In this document: one piece after another, positions 34,659 to 43,617 of the stretch
How positions within the stretch are numbered: the stretch's first letter is position 1
Layout: every line of letters starts with the position of its first letter
Origin: Streptomyces sp. NBC_00154
GTDB taxonomy: Bacteria; Actinomycetota; Actinomycetes; Streptomycetales; Streptomycetaceae
DNA length: 64,000 nucleotides
Direction: 5' to 3'
Assembly (NCBI RefSeq): GCF_026342835.1
Contig: NZ_JAPEMI010000001.1
Location: 248,001 to 312,000 of the forward strand
Notes under the pieces: model-generated
The model's database searches: none
The model's input: only the letters and a program-made list of their open reading frames with translations
What the model was told of the DNA's origin: nothing
Translations under genes and position numbers: made by a program

Positions 34659-35975
34659 TCACTTCCCGACCGACGTCTGCGCATCGGGGCGTAGTGACCT
34701 GAATGCGGACCTTAGTTCGTTGGTAAAGATATCCGGCACTTCCCACGCGGCGAAGTGACCACCGTTGTGGACCTTGTTGAAGTAGATGAGCTTGTGGTAG
34801 CTGCGCTTCGTCCAACTCAGCGGCGCCTGGTAAATCTCGCCAGGAAATACCGTGACGGCGGCCGGGATGGAAACCGAAACGGCATTGAAATTGTTGGCGT
34901 TGTTCTCCCAGTAGAGGCGAGAGGAAGAAACCGCGGTGTTTGTGACCCAGTAAAGCGTGATGTCGTCGAGCATCTCGTCTTTGGTGAGCACTCGCTCGGG
35001 ATGGCCGTTGCTGTACGTCCATGCGGCGAACTTGTCGTACATCCAGGCGGCCAGCCCAACTGGCGAGTCCGACAACCCGTATCCCACGGTCTGGGGACGG
35101 GTAACCATCATGGCGGAGTAGCCGGAGCCCGTCTTGTAAAAGGCCGCGAGCTTATTGTAGGCCCGCTTCTCCTCGACGGACAGGCCGGCCGGGGCCGGGT
35201 CACCACAGCTGAGTTTCTTCGCGATGTCCGCAGGCACAGTGGCCGGAAAATTGACGTGGATGCCGAGCAAGCCCACAGGTTGCTGTATCGCCATCTTGTC
35301 CGAGATTACCGCCCCCCAGTCGCCGCCCTGGGAAACGTAGTGCTCGTATCCCAGGCGCTCCATCAGTACGGCCCAGGCGCGCGCAATGCGGTCGGGACCC
35401 CACCCGGTAGTCGTCGGTCTTTGCGAAAAACCGTAGCCCGGCATCGACGGTATGACGAGGTGAAAGGCATCGTCCGCACGTCCACCATGGGCGGTAGGAT
35501 TCGTGAGCGGGTCGATCACCTTGAGGAATTCCAGAATGGATCCCGGCCAGCCGTGAGTCAAGATCATCGGCAAAGCGTTCGAATGACGGGAGCGGATGTG
35601 GATGAAATGAATATCAAGCCCGTCGATCTTGGTCAGGAACTGCGGCAAGGAATTCAGCTTTGCCTCGATCCTCCGCCAGTTGTAGGCCGCACTCCAGTAG
35701 CGTGTGAGTTCTTTGATGGTCGCCAACTGGACGCCCTGTGACTGATCCCGGACAGTCTCTCGGTCGGGCCACCGCGTCGAAATGATCCGCCGACGAAGAT
35801 CAGCGAGAACTCGCTCCGGAACATCGACACGGAATGGCCGGATACTCTCGCTTCCGTTCACGCCGACCGACCTCTCGGACAGCAGGTCGAAAGCCCCCGT
35901 GGTTGCCGCGGTCGTCGCAGCGGCCGAGGCGAGAAGCAACCGTCGTCGCGAGAGCCATTGGGACGCCTCGGGCAT
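34659..35975 (-). CDS. Secreted epoxide hydrolase (EHN family), Tat signal
   Basis: This 438-residue alpha/beta-hydrolase has a Tat leader SRRRLLLASAAATTAATTGA. The epoxide-hydrolase N-terminal domain follows (IRPFRVDVPERVLADLRRRI, TRWPDRE, LTRYWSAAYNWRRIEAKLN). The core shows HGWPGS, nucleophile Asp in SQGGDWGAVIS, two Tyr candidates in the cap and catalytic His in NGGHFAAWE. Most relatives are cytoplasmic, so export is unusual. Codon use is less GC-biased than neighbouring genes, hinting at transfer. Confidence 0.85.
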   Translation of the reverse strand: MPEASQWLSRRRLLLASAAATTAATTGAFDLLSERSVGVNGSESIRPFRVDVPERVLADLRRRIISTRWPDRETVRDQSQGVQLATIKELTRYWSAAYNWRRIEAKLNSLPQFLTKIDGLDIHFIHIRSRHSNALPMILTHGWPGSILEFLKVIDPLTNPTAHGGRADDAFHLVIPSMPGYGFSQRPTTTGWGPDRIARAWAVLMERLGYEHYVSQGGDWGAVISDKMAIQQPVGLLGIHVNFPATVPADIAKKLSCGDPAPAGLSVEEKRAYNKLAAFYKTGSGYSAMMVTRPQTVGYGLSDSPVGLAAWMYDKFAAWTYSNGHPERVLTKDEMLDDITLYWVTNTAVSSSRLYWENNANNFNAVSVSIPAAVTVFPGEIYQAPLSWTKRSYHKLIYFNKVHNGGHFAAWEVPDIFTNELRSAFRSLRPDAQTSVGK

Positions 35976-36343
35976 GAATATCTCCTTGGGTCATTTCCAC
36001 ATTTTCGGGCGACCAGATTTATCGTCGCCGACAGTCGAAACCCGACACGGAATCCCCTGCGACCCGGCGAACTATTCAACCCGGATTCGAGTCGGAAACA
36101 GGCGGCATCGAGACGTCGATATCCACATTCGGGACATTGCGACCGAATGTCACGTTATTCACCTTCATATGAACTCGCAACTCGGAGCCGGACAGCGCGG
36201 CCTGGCAGTCGCGGGCGAACTGTGGACCGTCTCGCCGTTCGTCTCCATCACCCGCCACGGCACGCAGATCGCATCGGTCGGCACTCACGCGACCGGCACC
36301 GCACGGGCGACGAACGCCGCATCACCCGCGGCCGATTCGCCCG
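35976..36343. other. Intergenic region upstream of the epoxide hydrolase
   Basis: This probably contains the promoter of the epoxide hydrolase. The base composition is mixed, with AT-rich patches near 36010-36170. No gene is convincing. Confidence 0.35.
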
Positions 36344-36532
36344 CTACTGAACGGGCGGCGCGGCCACGGCACACGCGGAGGAACACCAGGGGGCGTTGCA
36401 GGTCTTGGTGGAGAGCCACGCCACCTCGCCCCGTTCCGACAACTCGACGGCTGGGTGGGGAATTCGGCGCCACGCATCTTCCCGGAGGGTACGAGAGCGG
36501 GGCGCCGCCACGCGGAGCCCGCCACCCCTCAC
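36344..36532 (-). CDS. Possible small Cys-rich ORF coupled to the hydrolase
   Basis: A 62-codon frame starts GTG overlapping the hydrolase stop (GTGA), a pattern typical of translational coupling. Its C-terminus reads LSTKTCNAPWCSSACAVAAP, with three Cys in nine residues. The rest is Arg-rich and looks like ordinary high-GC noise. It could be a chance frame or a small peptide. No modifying enzymes are adjacent. Confidence 0.25.
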   Translation of the reverse strand: MRGGGLRVAAPRSRTLREDAWRRIPHPAVELSERGEVAWLSTKTCNAPWCSSACAVAAPPVQ

Positions 36533-37578
36533 GTGGCGCTGCGCTCACTCGCCTCGCGCAGATCGCGCTCCACGGCGCGGTGGTACGCGGAGTCCAGCTC
36601 CCCCGCCGCGCTGGCAGGCCGCCCCACCCGCAGCAGTTCCCGCCACCGTTCCTGGCTCCAGTCGGCCGGGGCCGTGGTGCGCACGAAGTCCTCGACCAGG
36701 GCGCGGAAGCGTGCGGGGTCGCTGTGGAAGGGGAAGTGGCCGGCACCATGGAAGATCTCCAGGCGGCTGCCGGGCATCGCCGCGTGCGCGCGGTAGGCGT
36801 GCCGGACCGGCACCACGCTGTCCCGCGATCCCCACAGCAGCAGCGTGGGCATGCCCTCCGCCAGGTAGCAGCGGTCGAGCATGGTCACCACCTGGCCCTG
36901 CCAATCGACCACCGACCGCAGGGTGCTGATGAACGCGCTGCGCGACGTGGCGTCGGGAAGGGCGTCCACCACGTTGAGCAGCTCTGCGGCATCCTGGCCC
37001 AGGTCGGTGTCGAGAAGCTTGGTCAGTCGGGTGAAGAGGTCGACCTGGCTGCGCATGCCGGGCAGTCTCAGCGCGGACAGCATGAGGTCTGCGCCCGGCA
37101 GCGACACCGCCCGCAGGACAGGGTTGACCTCGCGCCCCACACCGCCCGTGCTCACCAGGATCAGGCGGTCGGTCCGCTCGGGGAACTGGTACGCGAACTG
37201 CATGGCCACGCCACCGCCAAGCGAGTGACCGACCAGGGTGGCACGCTCGATGTCCAGCACCCCCAGCAGGTCGCGGATGCCGTTCGCGTATGCCGCCACC
37301 GAGTAGTCGGCCCGTGGCTTGTCGGAGGCCCCGTGGCCCAGGAGGTCGGGGGCGATGACGGTGTAGCTGCGCGCCAGGTCGGGGATCAGATCCGCCCAGG
37401 TCGCGGAGGAGTCACCGATGCCGTGGATGAGCAGGATCACGGGACCCTCTCCGGCGATCCGGTACGCGCGGCGGTAGCCGTGCACCACGTGGTGGCGCAG
37501 CGGTACGTCCTGCCCCGACACCGAGCGCAGGCGGCCCGCTCGGGACGGGCTCGGTTCAGGTTCTGGGGCGCCGACCAC
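36529..37578 (-). CDS. Alpha/beta hydrolase
   Basis: This 349-residue cytoplasmic alpha/beta-hydrolase shows ILLIHGIGDSSATW (oxyanion region), LVGHSLGGGVAMQFA (nucleophile Ser), LLLWGSRDSVVP (catalytic Asp) and FHGAGHFPFHSDP (catalytic His). The triad is complete. The GTG start has GGGAG upstream. It resembles meta-cleavage-product hydrolase and esterase relatives, but the substrate is not predictable. A short C-terminal extension (about 40 residues) follows the core. Confidence 0.88.
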   Translation of the reverse strand: MVGAPEPEPSPSRAGRLRSVSGQDVPLRHHVVHGYRRAYRIAGEGPVILLIHGIGDSSATWADLIPDLARSYTVIAPDLLGHGASDKPRADYSVAAYANGIRDLLGVLDIERATLVGHSLGGGVAMQFAYQFPERTDRLILVSTGGVGREVNPVLRAVSLPGADLMLSALRLPGMRSQVDLFTRLTKLLDTDLGQDAAELLNVVDALPDATSRSAFISTLRSVVDWQGQVVTMLDRCYLAEGMPTLLLWGSRDSVVPVRHAYRAHAAMPGSRLEIFHGAGHFPFHSDPARFRALVEDFVRTTAPADWSQERWRELLRVGRPASAAGELDSAYHRAVERDLREASERSAT

Positions 37579-37921
37579 AGGCTCGTCTCCCGTCTGCTTG
37601 TCCCCGTTTCCTCGCTTCCTCCTCGAGCGTAGGGCTTCCGGCGCACAGGGGATTTCCGGGACGTTTCAGGCAGTGCGCGTCCGTTCGGCGAATTCGACCG
37701 GGCGGAAACTGGAAGGGCTCCCGTCGAATCGGCATGGAACCACGTGCCCGCGAATTCCGTAACACGGACGTAGCAGTCGGGTGGCTCTGCGCGCCCTATG
37801 ATCACCCCCAGCACACCCGCCGCCGGCTCCCCTTCACCTGCCGCGGTTTTGTGCTTCTCCCTCTCCCTGACCGGGCACGGCCGTGCGCCGTCATGCCCGC
37901 GACCCCTGGAAGGCGGCCTGA
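37579..37921. other. Intergenic region between divergent genes
   Basis: Promoters for the minus-strand hydrolase and the plus-strand ATP-grasp gene are expected here. I see no gene and no strong repeat. Confidence 0.4.
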
Positions 37922-39082
37922 ATGGCTTCTCCCGTACGCGTCTGGCTCAACCGCACGTACGCGGAGAACGTGTTCTTCATGGATCAGCTGCGGGAGAATC
38001 CCCAGCGCCGTCCCGTGGAGATCCATGCCACGCACGGCGACCCCGACTCCCCCGTCCTCGCGGCCGCCGACACCGCGGCGCTCGAACCGGAGGGCCTGTC
38101 CCCCGCCGCGTACCTCGAATACGCGCTGGCGCAGTGCGTCCGGCACGCCATCGACGTGTTCGTCCCGGTCCTCCACCAGGCGACCGTGGCCGCGCACCGC
38201 GAGGAGTTCGCCGCGCTCGGGACCGCCCTGCTCACGCCGCCCGCCGAGGCCGTCACCACGTTCCAGGACAAGGCGCGTGCGTACGAGAAGGTGCAGGAGA
38301 TCGGTGTCGCGGTGCCGCCGTGGTGGCGGGTGCGCACGGAGGAACAACTCCTCACCGCTGTCGACGCGTTGGAGGAAGCAGGCGACAAGGCATGCTTCAA
38401 ACCGGCGGCGGGAGCGGGCGGTGTCGGCTTCCGCATCATCACGCGGACCCCGTTCTCGCTGCTCCACCTCGGCGGCTTCCCGAGCCCGTACGTCCCCCTG
38501 CAGCTGGTCGTCGAAGCCCTGCGCCGCACCGAACGCCGCGTCGACTGGCTCGTCATGCCCCGCCTGGACGAGCCGGAGGTCTCCGTCGACTGCCTCACCG
38601 GCGCCGACGGGCGGGTCAGGATGGCCGTGGGGCGCACGAAGAACGGACGCCGGCGCGGCTTCACGCTCGACCCTTCATGGACCGGACCGGCCCGCCGCAT
38701 CGCGGAGACGTTCGGACTACATCACCTGACTAACATTCAGTTCCGGTTGTACGAAGGCGAACCGGTCCTGCTCGACGTCAACACCCGCCCCGCGGGCGGC
38801 CTCCACCAGCTCTCCCAGTGCGGCCTGAACGCCCCCTGGGCCGCCGTGCGGCTCGCACTCGGCGAGGAACCGGGCGACCTCGAGCCGCGGTTCCTCGGTC
38901 CTGACTACGCGGTCGTGGCGGGACCGCGCCCGCTCCAGCCGACAGCACTGCCGCAGCAGCGGACCGACTCCCCGGTGCTGCATCCCACAGCCCCGACCAT
39001 GCCCACTCCCTCGCCGGCGACCTCGCCCACCCCCGCGCCCTCCGAGGCCGAGCATGCCGACGCGGCGTTGCCGATCAGCTGA
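37922..39082 (+). CDS. ATP-grasp domain protein
   Basis: This 386-residue protein has an ATP-grasp fold. An N-terminal pre-ATP-grasp domain is followed by CFKPAAGAGGVGFRI (glycine-rich loop), WLVMPRLDEPEVSVDCL and a metal-binding end motif VLLDVNTRPAGGLH. It is likely to ligate a carboxylate to an amine or thiol using ATP; the substrate is unknown. After the fold comes an unusual tail of about 65 residues rich in Pro, Thr and Ser (from DYAVVAGPRPL). Part of that tail recurs in the remnant at 42.7 kb. The gene appears monocistronic and ends at a strong terminator. Confidence 0.82.
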   Translation: MASPVRVWLNRTYAENVFFMDQLRENPQRRPVEIHATHGDPDSPVLAAADTAALEPEGLSPAAYLEYALAQCVRHAIDVFVPVLHQATVAAHREEFAALGTALLTPPAEAVTTFQDKARAYEKVQEIGVAVPPWWRVRTEEQLLTAVDALEEAGDKACFKPAAGAGGVGFRIITRTPFSLLHLGGFPSPYVPLQLVVEALRRTERRVDWLVMPRLDEPEVSVDCLTGADGRVRMAVGRTKNGRRRGFTLDPSWTGPARRIAETFGLHHLTNIQFRLYEGEPVLLDVNTRPAGGLHQLSQCGLNAPWAAVRLALGEEPGDLEPRFLGPDYAVVAGPRPLQPTALPQQRTDSPVLHPTAPTMPTPSPATSPTPAPSEAEHADAALPIS

Positions 39083-39138
39083 GGGACTCTTGACCTCCTG
39101 TCCGCGTGTGCCGTTGAGTCTCGGTCTTTCGTGACGGT

Positions 39139-39173
39139 GCGGGAGCGGGCCGACGGTCTCGGCCCGCTCCCGC
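39139..39173. terminator. Shared terminator between convergent genes
   Basis: A perfect 15-bp stem (GCGGGAGCGGGCCGA pairing with TCGGCCCGCTCCCGC, 5-base loop) lies between the ATP-grasp stop and the dehydrogenase stop. Confidence 0.88.
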
Positions 39174-39177
39174 GTGG

Positions 39178-41295
39178 TCAGTCGTCGGCCCGCGTGCCCG
39201 TCACCTTCAGGTGACGGACGCGGCCCGCGTTGTCGAAGGATCCGAAGCCCACCCGGCCCGAGGCGAAGACCGGATCGGTGGCCGTGATCAGCGGGTTGCG
39301 GCTGCCGTCCAGGTAGACGGCGGTCTCACCGGTGTCGGCGCAGTGGGTGAGCCGCACCTTGTGCCATCCGTCGTCCTTGATCGCCGGAGGCGCGCCGTAG
39401 GTTCCGTTCCACTGGTCGTCGATGCGCAGCCGGTCGGCGTCGTTGACGGTGAACAGACCGTTGTGCGGGTAGATGGTGTTGTCGCTCGACAGGTGTGCGT
39501 ACTGGAACCGGGTGTCCGACTGATAGTCCCAGATGAGGATGACGTCACGGTTGGTGATCTCGACGGGGGTGTCGATCCGCACCTCCGCCTCGACGGTGAC
39601 GGAGGAGTAGCGCGGGCCCGCGGTCAGGACGGCGTATTCGAAGGGGCGGCGCGGTCCCGGGCGGGCGACGCCCGGCTCGGTCATGATCGTCTCCCGTGTG
39701 GTGTACGCCCACTTGGCCGGGGTGACCGGCGCCCAGTTGTCGGGCCCGGTGGTGTGGGTGGTGGGGGTGTTACCCACCTCGCAGTCGGCGAAGGTGCGGG
39801 TCCCGGTCACCTTCCAGACCTTGCCGTTGGCCTTCGAGACGATGTACAGGCCGCCGCTGCGGTCGGAGCCGAAGCGCAGGTCGACACGCTGGTCACCGGC
39901 GAGGTCGCGCATGGTGACCGTCTTCCCGGTGGACTTGTCGAAGAGCATCAGCTGTTCGAGCGGCGCGAGTTCACCTCCGCGGTGCATGTCGCGGGTGTCC
40001 GCGGCCAGGATCCGGCCGTCCACGAGGTCGCCGAAGATGTACTTTCCGCGCAGCGCCGGCGCGTCCTTGCCGCGGTAGACGGAGCCTCCGGCGATGGCGC
40101 GGCCCACATCGGACCGGCAGTTCCAGTCGGGTCCCGGGTCGTGGTCGTAGGCGGCGACCGGATAGGTGTAGCGGTACTGGGCGTCGTCGGCAGGGAGGGG
40201 AAGGATGCGGGCGCACGGGTCGGTGGCCTTCTTGTCGAACACGAAGGGGCCCTCGCGCTCGCTCCAGCCGAAGTTGTCACCGGCCTTGACCTCGTACACC
40301 GACTCGATGGCGTGCTCGCCGATGTGGCCGAGATACATGCGGTGGCTGCCGCCCGCGTCCCAGCTGAAGCGGTGCGGGTCCCGCATGCCTATGGCGTAGA
40401 TCTCCCCGAGCGCACCGGGCTCGCCGACGAACGGGTTGGACGCGGGGATGCCGTACCGGCCGTTGGCGCTGTCACGGCCCGCGGGGTCGATCCGCAGAAG
40501 TTTGCCGTGCGGGAGCGTCAGGTTCTGCGGCTCGCTGTTGCCGACGCCCTGCCCTCCGTCGCCCACCGCGAGGTAGAGGAGCCCGTAGTCCTCGTCGTGA
40601 GGCTTTGCCGTCGGGTTGAAGTCGATCTGCTGAATGCCGTGGACCTGGCCGGTGAAGCCGATACGCAGCACCTCGCGATGGGTGCCGTGGAAGACGGCCG
40701 CGGAGGGGTCGTCGGCGGTCCACTCGGTGATGATGCCGTGATAGGTGAGGGTGCCGGCCTGCCGGTAGTCGGGAGTCTCGGTGGCCTGCGAGGCGAGCTC
40801 GGTGTGGATGGTGTAGAAGCGCCCGTTCGATCCGAACTCCGGGTGGAACGCGGCATACCCGAAGCCCTGGCCGAGACCGCGGCCCGAGAAGAAGTGCGGG
40901 AATGCCGCCTTGACGTCCAGGTAGGGGTGCGGGGTGCCCCCGGAGGTTCGCGTCGCGGTGCCGGGGTCGGTGAGGTACAGAGTGCCGTTGAGGTCGGGGG
41001 TCGCCATCCGGCCGGAGCCGTCGGGGAGTTCATTGATGGTGTTGATCCGGGCGTGGCGCATCAGGCGCGGGTCCGTCGGCGCCGGCACGGGTTCCGACTT
41101 GGGGAACTGTGCGAACTCCTGCAGGACGAGACCCGTCCTGGACTGGACGGGCTTCTGCGGAATGGGGTCGGTCAGGGCGGCTGTCGCCGCGGCGGGCTCG
41201 TCGGCATGGGAGGGCGCGGCGAGACCGCCCAGGGCGAGGGCTGCGCTGACGGCCACGGCCGCCCAGTACCTTCGGTATGTACGTCGTGACGCCAT
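39178..41295 (-). CDS. Secreted glucose/sorbosone dehydrogenase-family protein with concanavalin-like domain
   Basis: This 705-residue exported protein has a signal peptide ending SHA. A six-bladed beta-propeller of the glucose/sorbosone dehydrogenase family (about 50-500) shows GRGLGQGFGYAAFHPEF, LYLAVGDGGQG, GKLLRIDPAG and IYAIGMRDPHRFSW. A C-terminal beta-sandwich of ~190 residues resembles 3-keto-disaccharide hydrolase/LamG folds. Family members oxidise sugars, often with PQQ. No PQQ synthesis genes are in the window. ATG 41295 has GAAGGGA upstream. It lies 59 bases after the LamG-type gene, probably one operon. Confidence 0.8.
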   Translation of the reverse strand: MASRRTYRRYWAAVAVSAALALGGLAAPSHADEPAAATAALTDPIPQKPVQSRTGLVLQEFAQFPKSEPVPAPTDPRLMRHARINTINELPDGSGRMATPDLNGTLYLTDPGTATRTSGGTPHPYLDVKAAFPHFFSGRGLGQGFGYAAFHPEFGSNGRFYTIHTELASQATETPDYRQAGTLTYHGIITEWTADDPSAAVFHGTHREVLRIGFTGQVHGIQQIDFNPTAKPHDEDYGLLYLAVGDGGQGVGNSEPQNLTLPHGKLLRIDPAGRDSANGRYGIPASNPFVGEPGALGEIYAIGMRDPHRFSWDAGGSHRMYLGHIGEHAIESVYEVKAGDNFGWSEREGPFVFDKKATDPCARILPLPADDAQYRYTYPVAAYDHDPGPDWNCRSDVGRAIAGGSVYRGKDAPALRGKYIFGDLVDGRILAADTRDMHRGGELAPLEQLMLFDKSTGKTVTMRDLAGDQRVDLRFGSDRSGGLYIVSKANGKVWKVTGTRTFADCEVGNTPTTHTTGPDNWAPVTPAKWAYTTRETIMTEPGVARPGPRRPFEYAVLTAGPRYSSVTVEAEVRIDTPVEITNRDVILIWDYQSDTRFQYAHLSSDNTIYPHNGLFTVNDADRLRIDDQWNGTYGAPPAIKDDGWHKVRLTHCADTGETAVYLDGSRNPLITATDPVFASGRVGFGSFDNAGRVRHLKVTGTRADD

Positions 41296-41354
41296 GCGGG
41301 TCCCTTCGAGCTGGCGTGACAAGTAGGGAAAGGACGATCCGGGAACGAGACAGG

Positions 41355-42317
41355 TCAGTGGCCCCGCGTCATGCGCCGGTACTCCGCCGCCACCGTTCCG
41401 GCCGGCACCGGGCGGTCCAGGAACAGGAGGTCGTCCATGCGGCAGTCGCAGGCGTTGTTCTCCCGGGTGTTCTGGGGGAAGCTGCCGCCGATCTTGATGC
41501 CGCGGGGATCGGTGGGCGAGGCACGGTGGGGCGCCGGCGTGGTGGCGAGTTCCCAGGGGTCGCCCGGCGTGACGTAGAAGCCGTCCAGGGGCTTGCCGTC
41601 GCGGTAGAGGGCGAGGGTGCCGTCACGGAAGTCGAACGTCGCGGCCAGGTGGACCCATTCACCGCGGGGCAGCAGTTCTTCCCAGGGTGCGGCGGCGGCG
41701 AAAGTCTGGGAGGCGCCGCTGTCCAGGCGTCTTCCCAGCGCGACCAGTTTCAACTCACCGTTGACCTGGATGAGTTCGAGCAGCGCGCGCACCGCGTGAC
41801 CGTCGGAGGTTCCGGACAGTACCCCGGCCAGCCCGATCGCGTTGTAACGGTCGCTCGGGTTGGCCGTGTTGGAGTTGAGGGCGGGATTGTCGCCCGTCAT
41901 CTTGAACCAGCCCATGACGGTGGCGCCACGGGCACTGCGGAAGGCGTCGAGGGACGACATGCCCTCGGCGTCCCAGGTCCCGGCCTTCCAGTCGTCGTTG
42001 CCCGCAGTGGCCGGGTTCTGCTGGCGCACCTGCAGGGCGGGCGAAGCACCCGGGTAGGCCTCGTCGGTCACGCGCATCGCGGAACCGCCGTTGATCAGGC
42101 TGAGCGCGGTGCCGGAGCGTCCGATGTCGCGCTCGCGACCGGGGTCGGCGGGGTCCGGGTGCCCGAAGTCGTACGCCGCCACGGCCTGGGCTCGCAGCGG
42201 AGTGTGGAGGGTTGAGGGGCGGGCCGCCTGGGCCGGAATCGTGGCGGCGGCGAGCGAGGCGGTCGCGGCGAGCGCGGCGACGGCGAGTGAGTAGCGTCTG
42301 GTGCGGGGCGGTGTCAT
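41355..42317 (-). CDS. Secreted LamG/concanavalin-like lectin domain protein
   Basis: This is a 320-residue secreted protein with a signal peptide (RRYSLAVAALAATASLAAAT to AQAA). A single LamG-type jelly-roll domain follows, with VMGWFKMTGDNP, GEWVHLAATFDFRDGTLALY and RDGKPL, as in concanavalin-like carbohydrate-binding domains. A small Cys pair (NACDCRMDDLLF) is near the end. The ATG has GGAGG 4 bases upstream. It probably binds the polymer or glycan used by the dehydrogenase downstream. A LacI-like palindrome 54 bases upstream suggests sugar control. Confidence 0.78.
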   Translation of the reverse strand: MTPPRTRRYSLAVAALAATASLAAATIPAQAARPSTLHTPLRAQAVAAYDFGHPDPADPGRERDIGRSGTALSLINGGSAMRVTDEAYPGASPALQVRQQNPATAGNDDWKAGTWDAEGMSSLDAFRSARGATVMGWFKMTGDNPALNSNTANPSDRYNAIGLAGVLSGTSDGHAVRALLELIQVNGELKLVALGRRLDSGASQTFAAAAPWEELLPRGEWVHLAATFDFRDGTLALYRDGKPLDGFYVTPGDPWELATTPAPHRASPTDPRGIKIGGSFPQNTRENNACDCRMDDLLFLDRPVPAGTVAAEYRRMTRGH

Positions 42318-42370
42318 ACAGCCTCCGAGCGGCAGCGAATGGGCAGTCGACCGGGGTCTCCCGGGTGGCA

Positions 42371-42382
42371 GAAAGCGCTTTC
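42371..42382. promoter_or_regulatory. LacI-like operator palindrome upstream of the LamG-dehydrogenase operon
   Basis: The perfect palindrome GAAAGCGCTTTC differs from the 10.7-kb operators only in its flanks and the A/T arm (GAAGCGCTTC core class). It lies 54 bases before the LamG-protein start. A LacI-family protein, possibly encoded elsewhere, is the likely ligand. Confidence 0.55.
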
Positions 42383-42699
42383 GTCCGCGTGCAGGGACCA
42401 TGTAACTCCTTCGCCGCGAGCCTGACAATGGGCGTGTGCTCGCCAATTTCTTGGGCGTTCTTCGGCGGCAGCGCGGACCTCCTCGCGGACAAGGACGCAG
42501 ACCGCGGGCGGCCCATCGGGGCTCGGACGCCACCGGTTCACGGCGGTCTGCGAGCACTTCGCTCCGAGTCCGAGCGGGTACGGCGGGTGCGTGACGCAGT
42601 CCGGTGGGCCACCGCACAGGCGCCGGTTCACCCACCGGCCTGCATCGCTCTGCGGCCTCAAGCCAGCGCGGAAACACGCCAGTTGCCCGAGGTCCCGAC

Positions 42700-42879
42700 G
42701 CCGGCCGCTCCCTCGCCGTTGACCTCGCACTCGCCCCCACCGGCGATCGCGCCCGCAGGACCCGAGCGGGCTACGCGGTCGTCGCGGGTCCGCGCACGCT
42801 GCGCCCGGTGGCACTGCCGCAGCAGCGGACGGACTCCCCCTCCGCCGCTACGGCAGCGACCGCCGCTGTCCCCCTCTGA
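42700..42879 (+). pseudogene. C-terminal remnant of a second ATP-grasp gene
   Basis: The plus strand reads AVDLALAPTGDRARRTRAGY, then AVVAGPRTLRPVALPQQRTD and a stop at 42877. This parallels AVRLALGEEPGD and DYAVVAGPRPLQPTALPQQR in the tail of the ATP-grasp gene at 37922-39082. No start or catalytic part remains. The two copies flank the dehydrogenase/LamG operon. Confidence 0.6.
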
Positions 42880-43050
42880 AGTCCCCCTGCGGCATCTCAG
42901 CGGGGACACCTCAGGGGCTTCCCCCAGGGGACGGCTGGGGGTTACCCCCCAATGAAGTCGGGGATTAACCCGGTCGCTCGGACGACGCCCGGTCCGTAGG
43001 TTCTGGGGTGGAATCGGAACACCGTTCCACTCACCCTACGGAGGCCCCTC

Positions 43051-43524
43051 GTGCCCGCCCCTTCGTGTCCGCAGACGCGCACTCCTCATCCGCTCGTCGC
43101 GGCCTTCGTGCGGTTCGTCGTGTGTGGTGGCGGTGTCGGGCTGGCGTCCAGCGGGGTACTCGTACTGCTCAACGACCGGATCCCGATGGCCATTGCCAAC
43201 GCGCTGGTCACCGTCGTCTCCACGGTCATCGCCACCGAATTGCACGGGCGGTTCTCCTTCCGGAGCGGGCGGAAGGGGTGGGGGGTCCACCTTCAGTCCG
43301 GGGTGACCGTCGCCGTGAGCTACGCGTTCACGACAGGGGCGCTGTTCTGCCTGTACGCCGTCCGGTCCGAGCCCTCGGCGCTGGTCGAGCAGACGGTCTA
43401 TCTGTCGGCGTCCGCCCTGGCGGGGATCGGACGGTTCGCGCTCCTGCGGGTTGTCGTCTTCGCCGACCGGACCCCCGCGCCCGACGCGTCGCTCAGCAAG
43501 GCTGCGGTGGCGATGGCTGCGTGA
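43051..43524 (+). CDS. GtrA-family membrane protein
   Basis: This small 157-residue membrane protein has four predicted spans and the GtrA/DPMS motif RFVVCGGGVGLASSGVLVLL near the start. FRFVVFADRT-like residues end the last span. GtrA proteins help translocate lipid-linked sugars for cell-wall glycan modification. The GTG start has ACGGAGG 6 bases upstream. It is a single gene with no glycosyltransferase beside it. Confidence 0.85.
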   Translation: MPAPSCPQTRTPHPLVAAFVRFVVCGGGVGLASSGVLVLLNDRIPMAIANALVTVVSTVIATELHGRFSFRSGRKGWGVHLQSGVTVAVSYAFTTGALFCLYAVRSEPSALVEQTVYLSASALAGIGRFALLRVVVFADRTPAPDASLSKAAVAMAA

Positions 43525-43617
43525 GGTCGCTGCCTTCCGGAATCGTGGAGTGCGTCGCGGCGTAATTGGCTCCCGGCCCGCGGCCTTCGCTGAATCCTCG
43601 CCTCGATCTCAGCGGCG

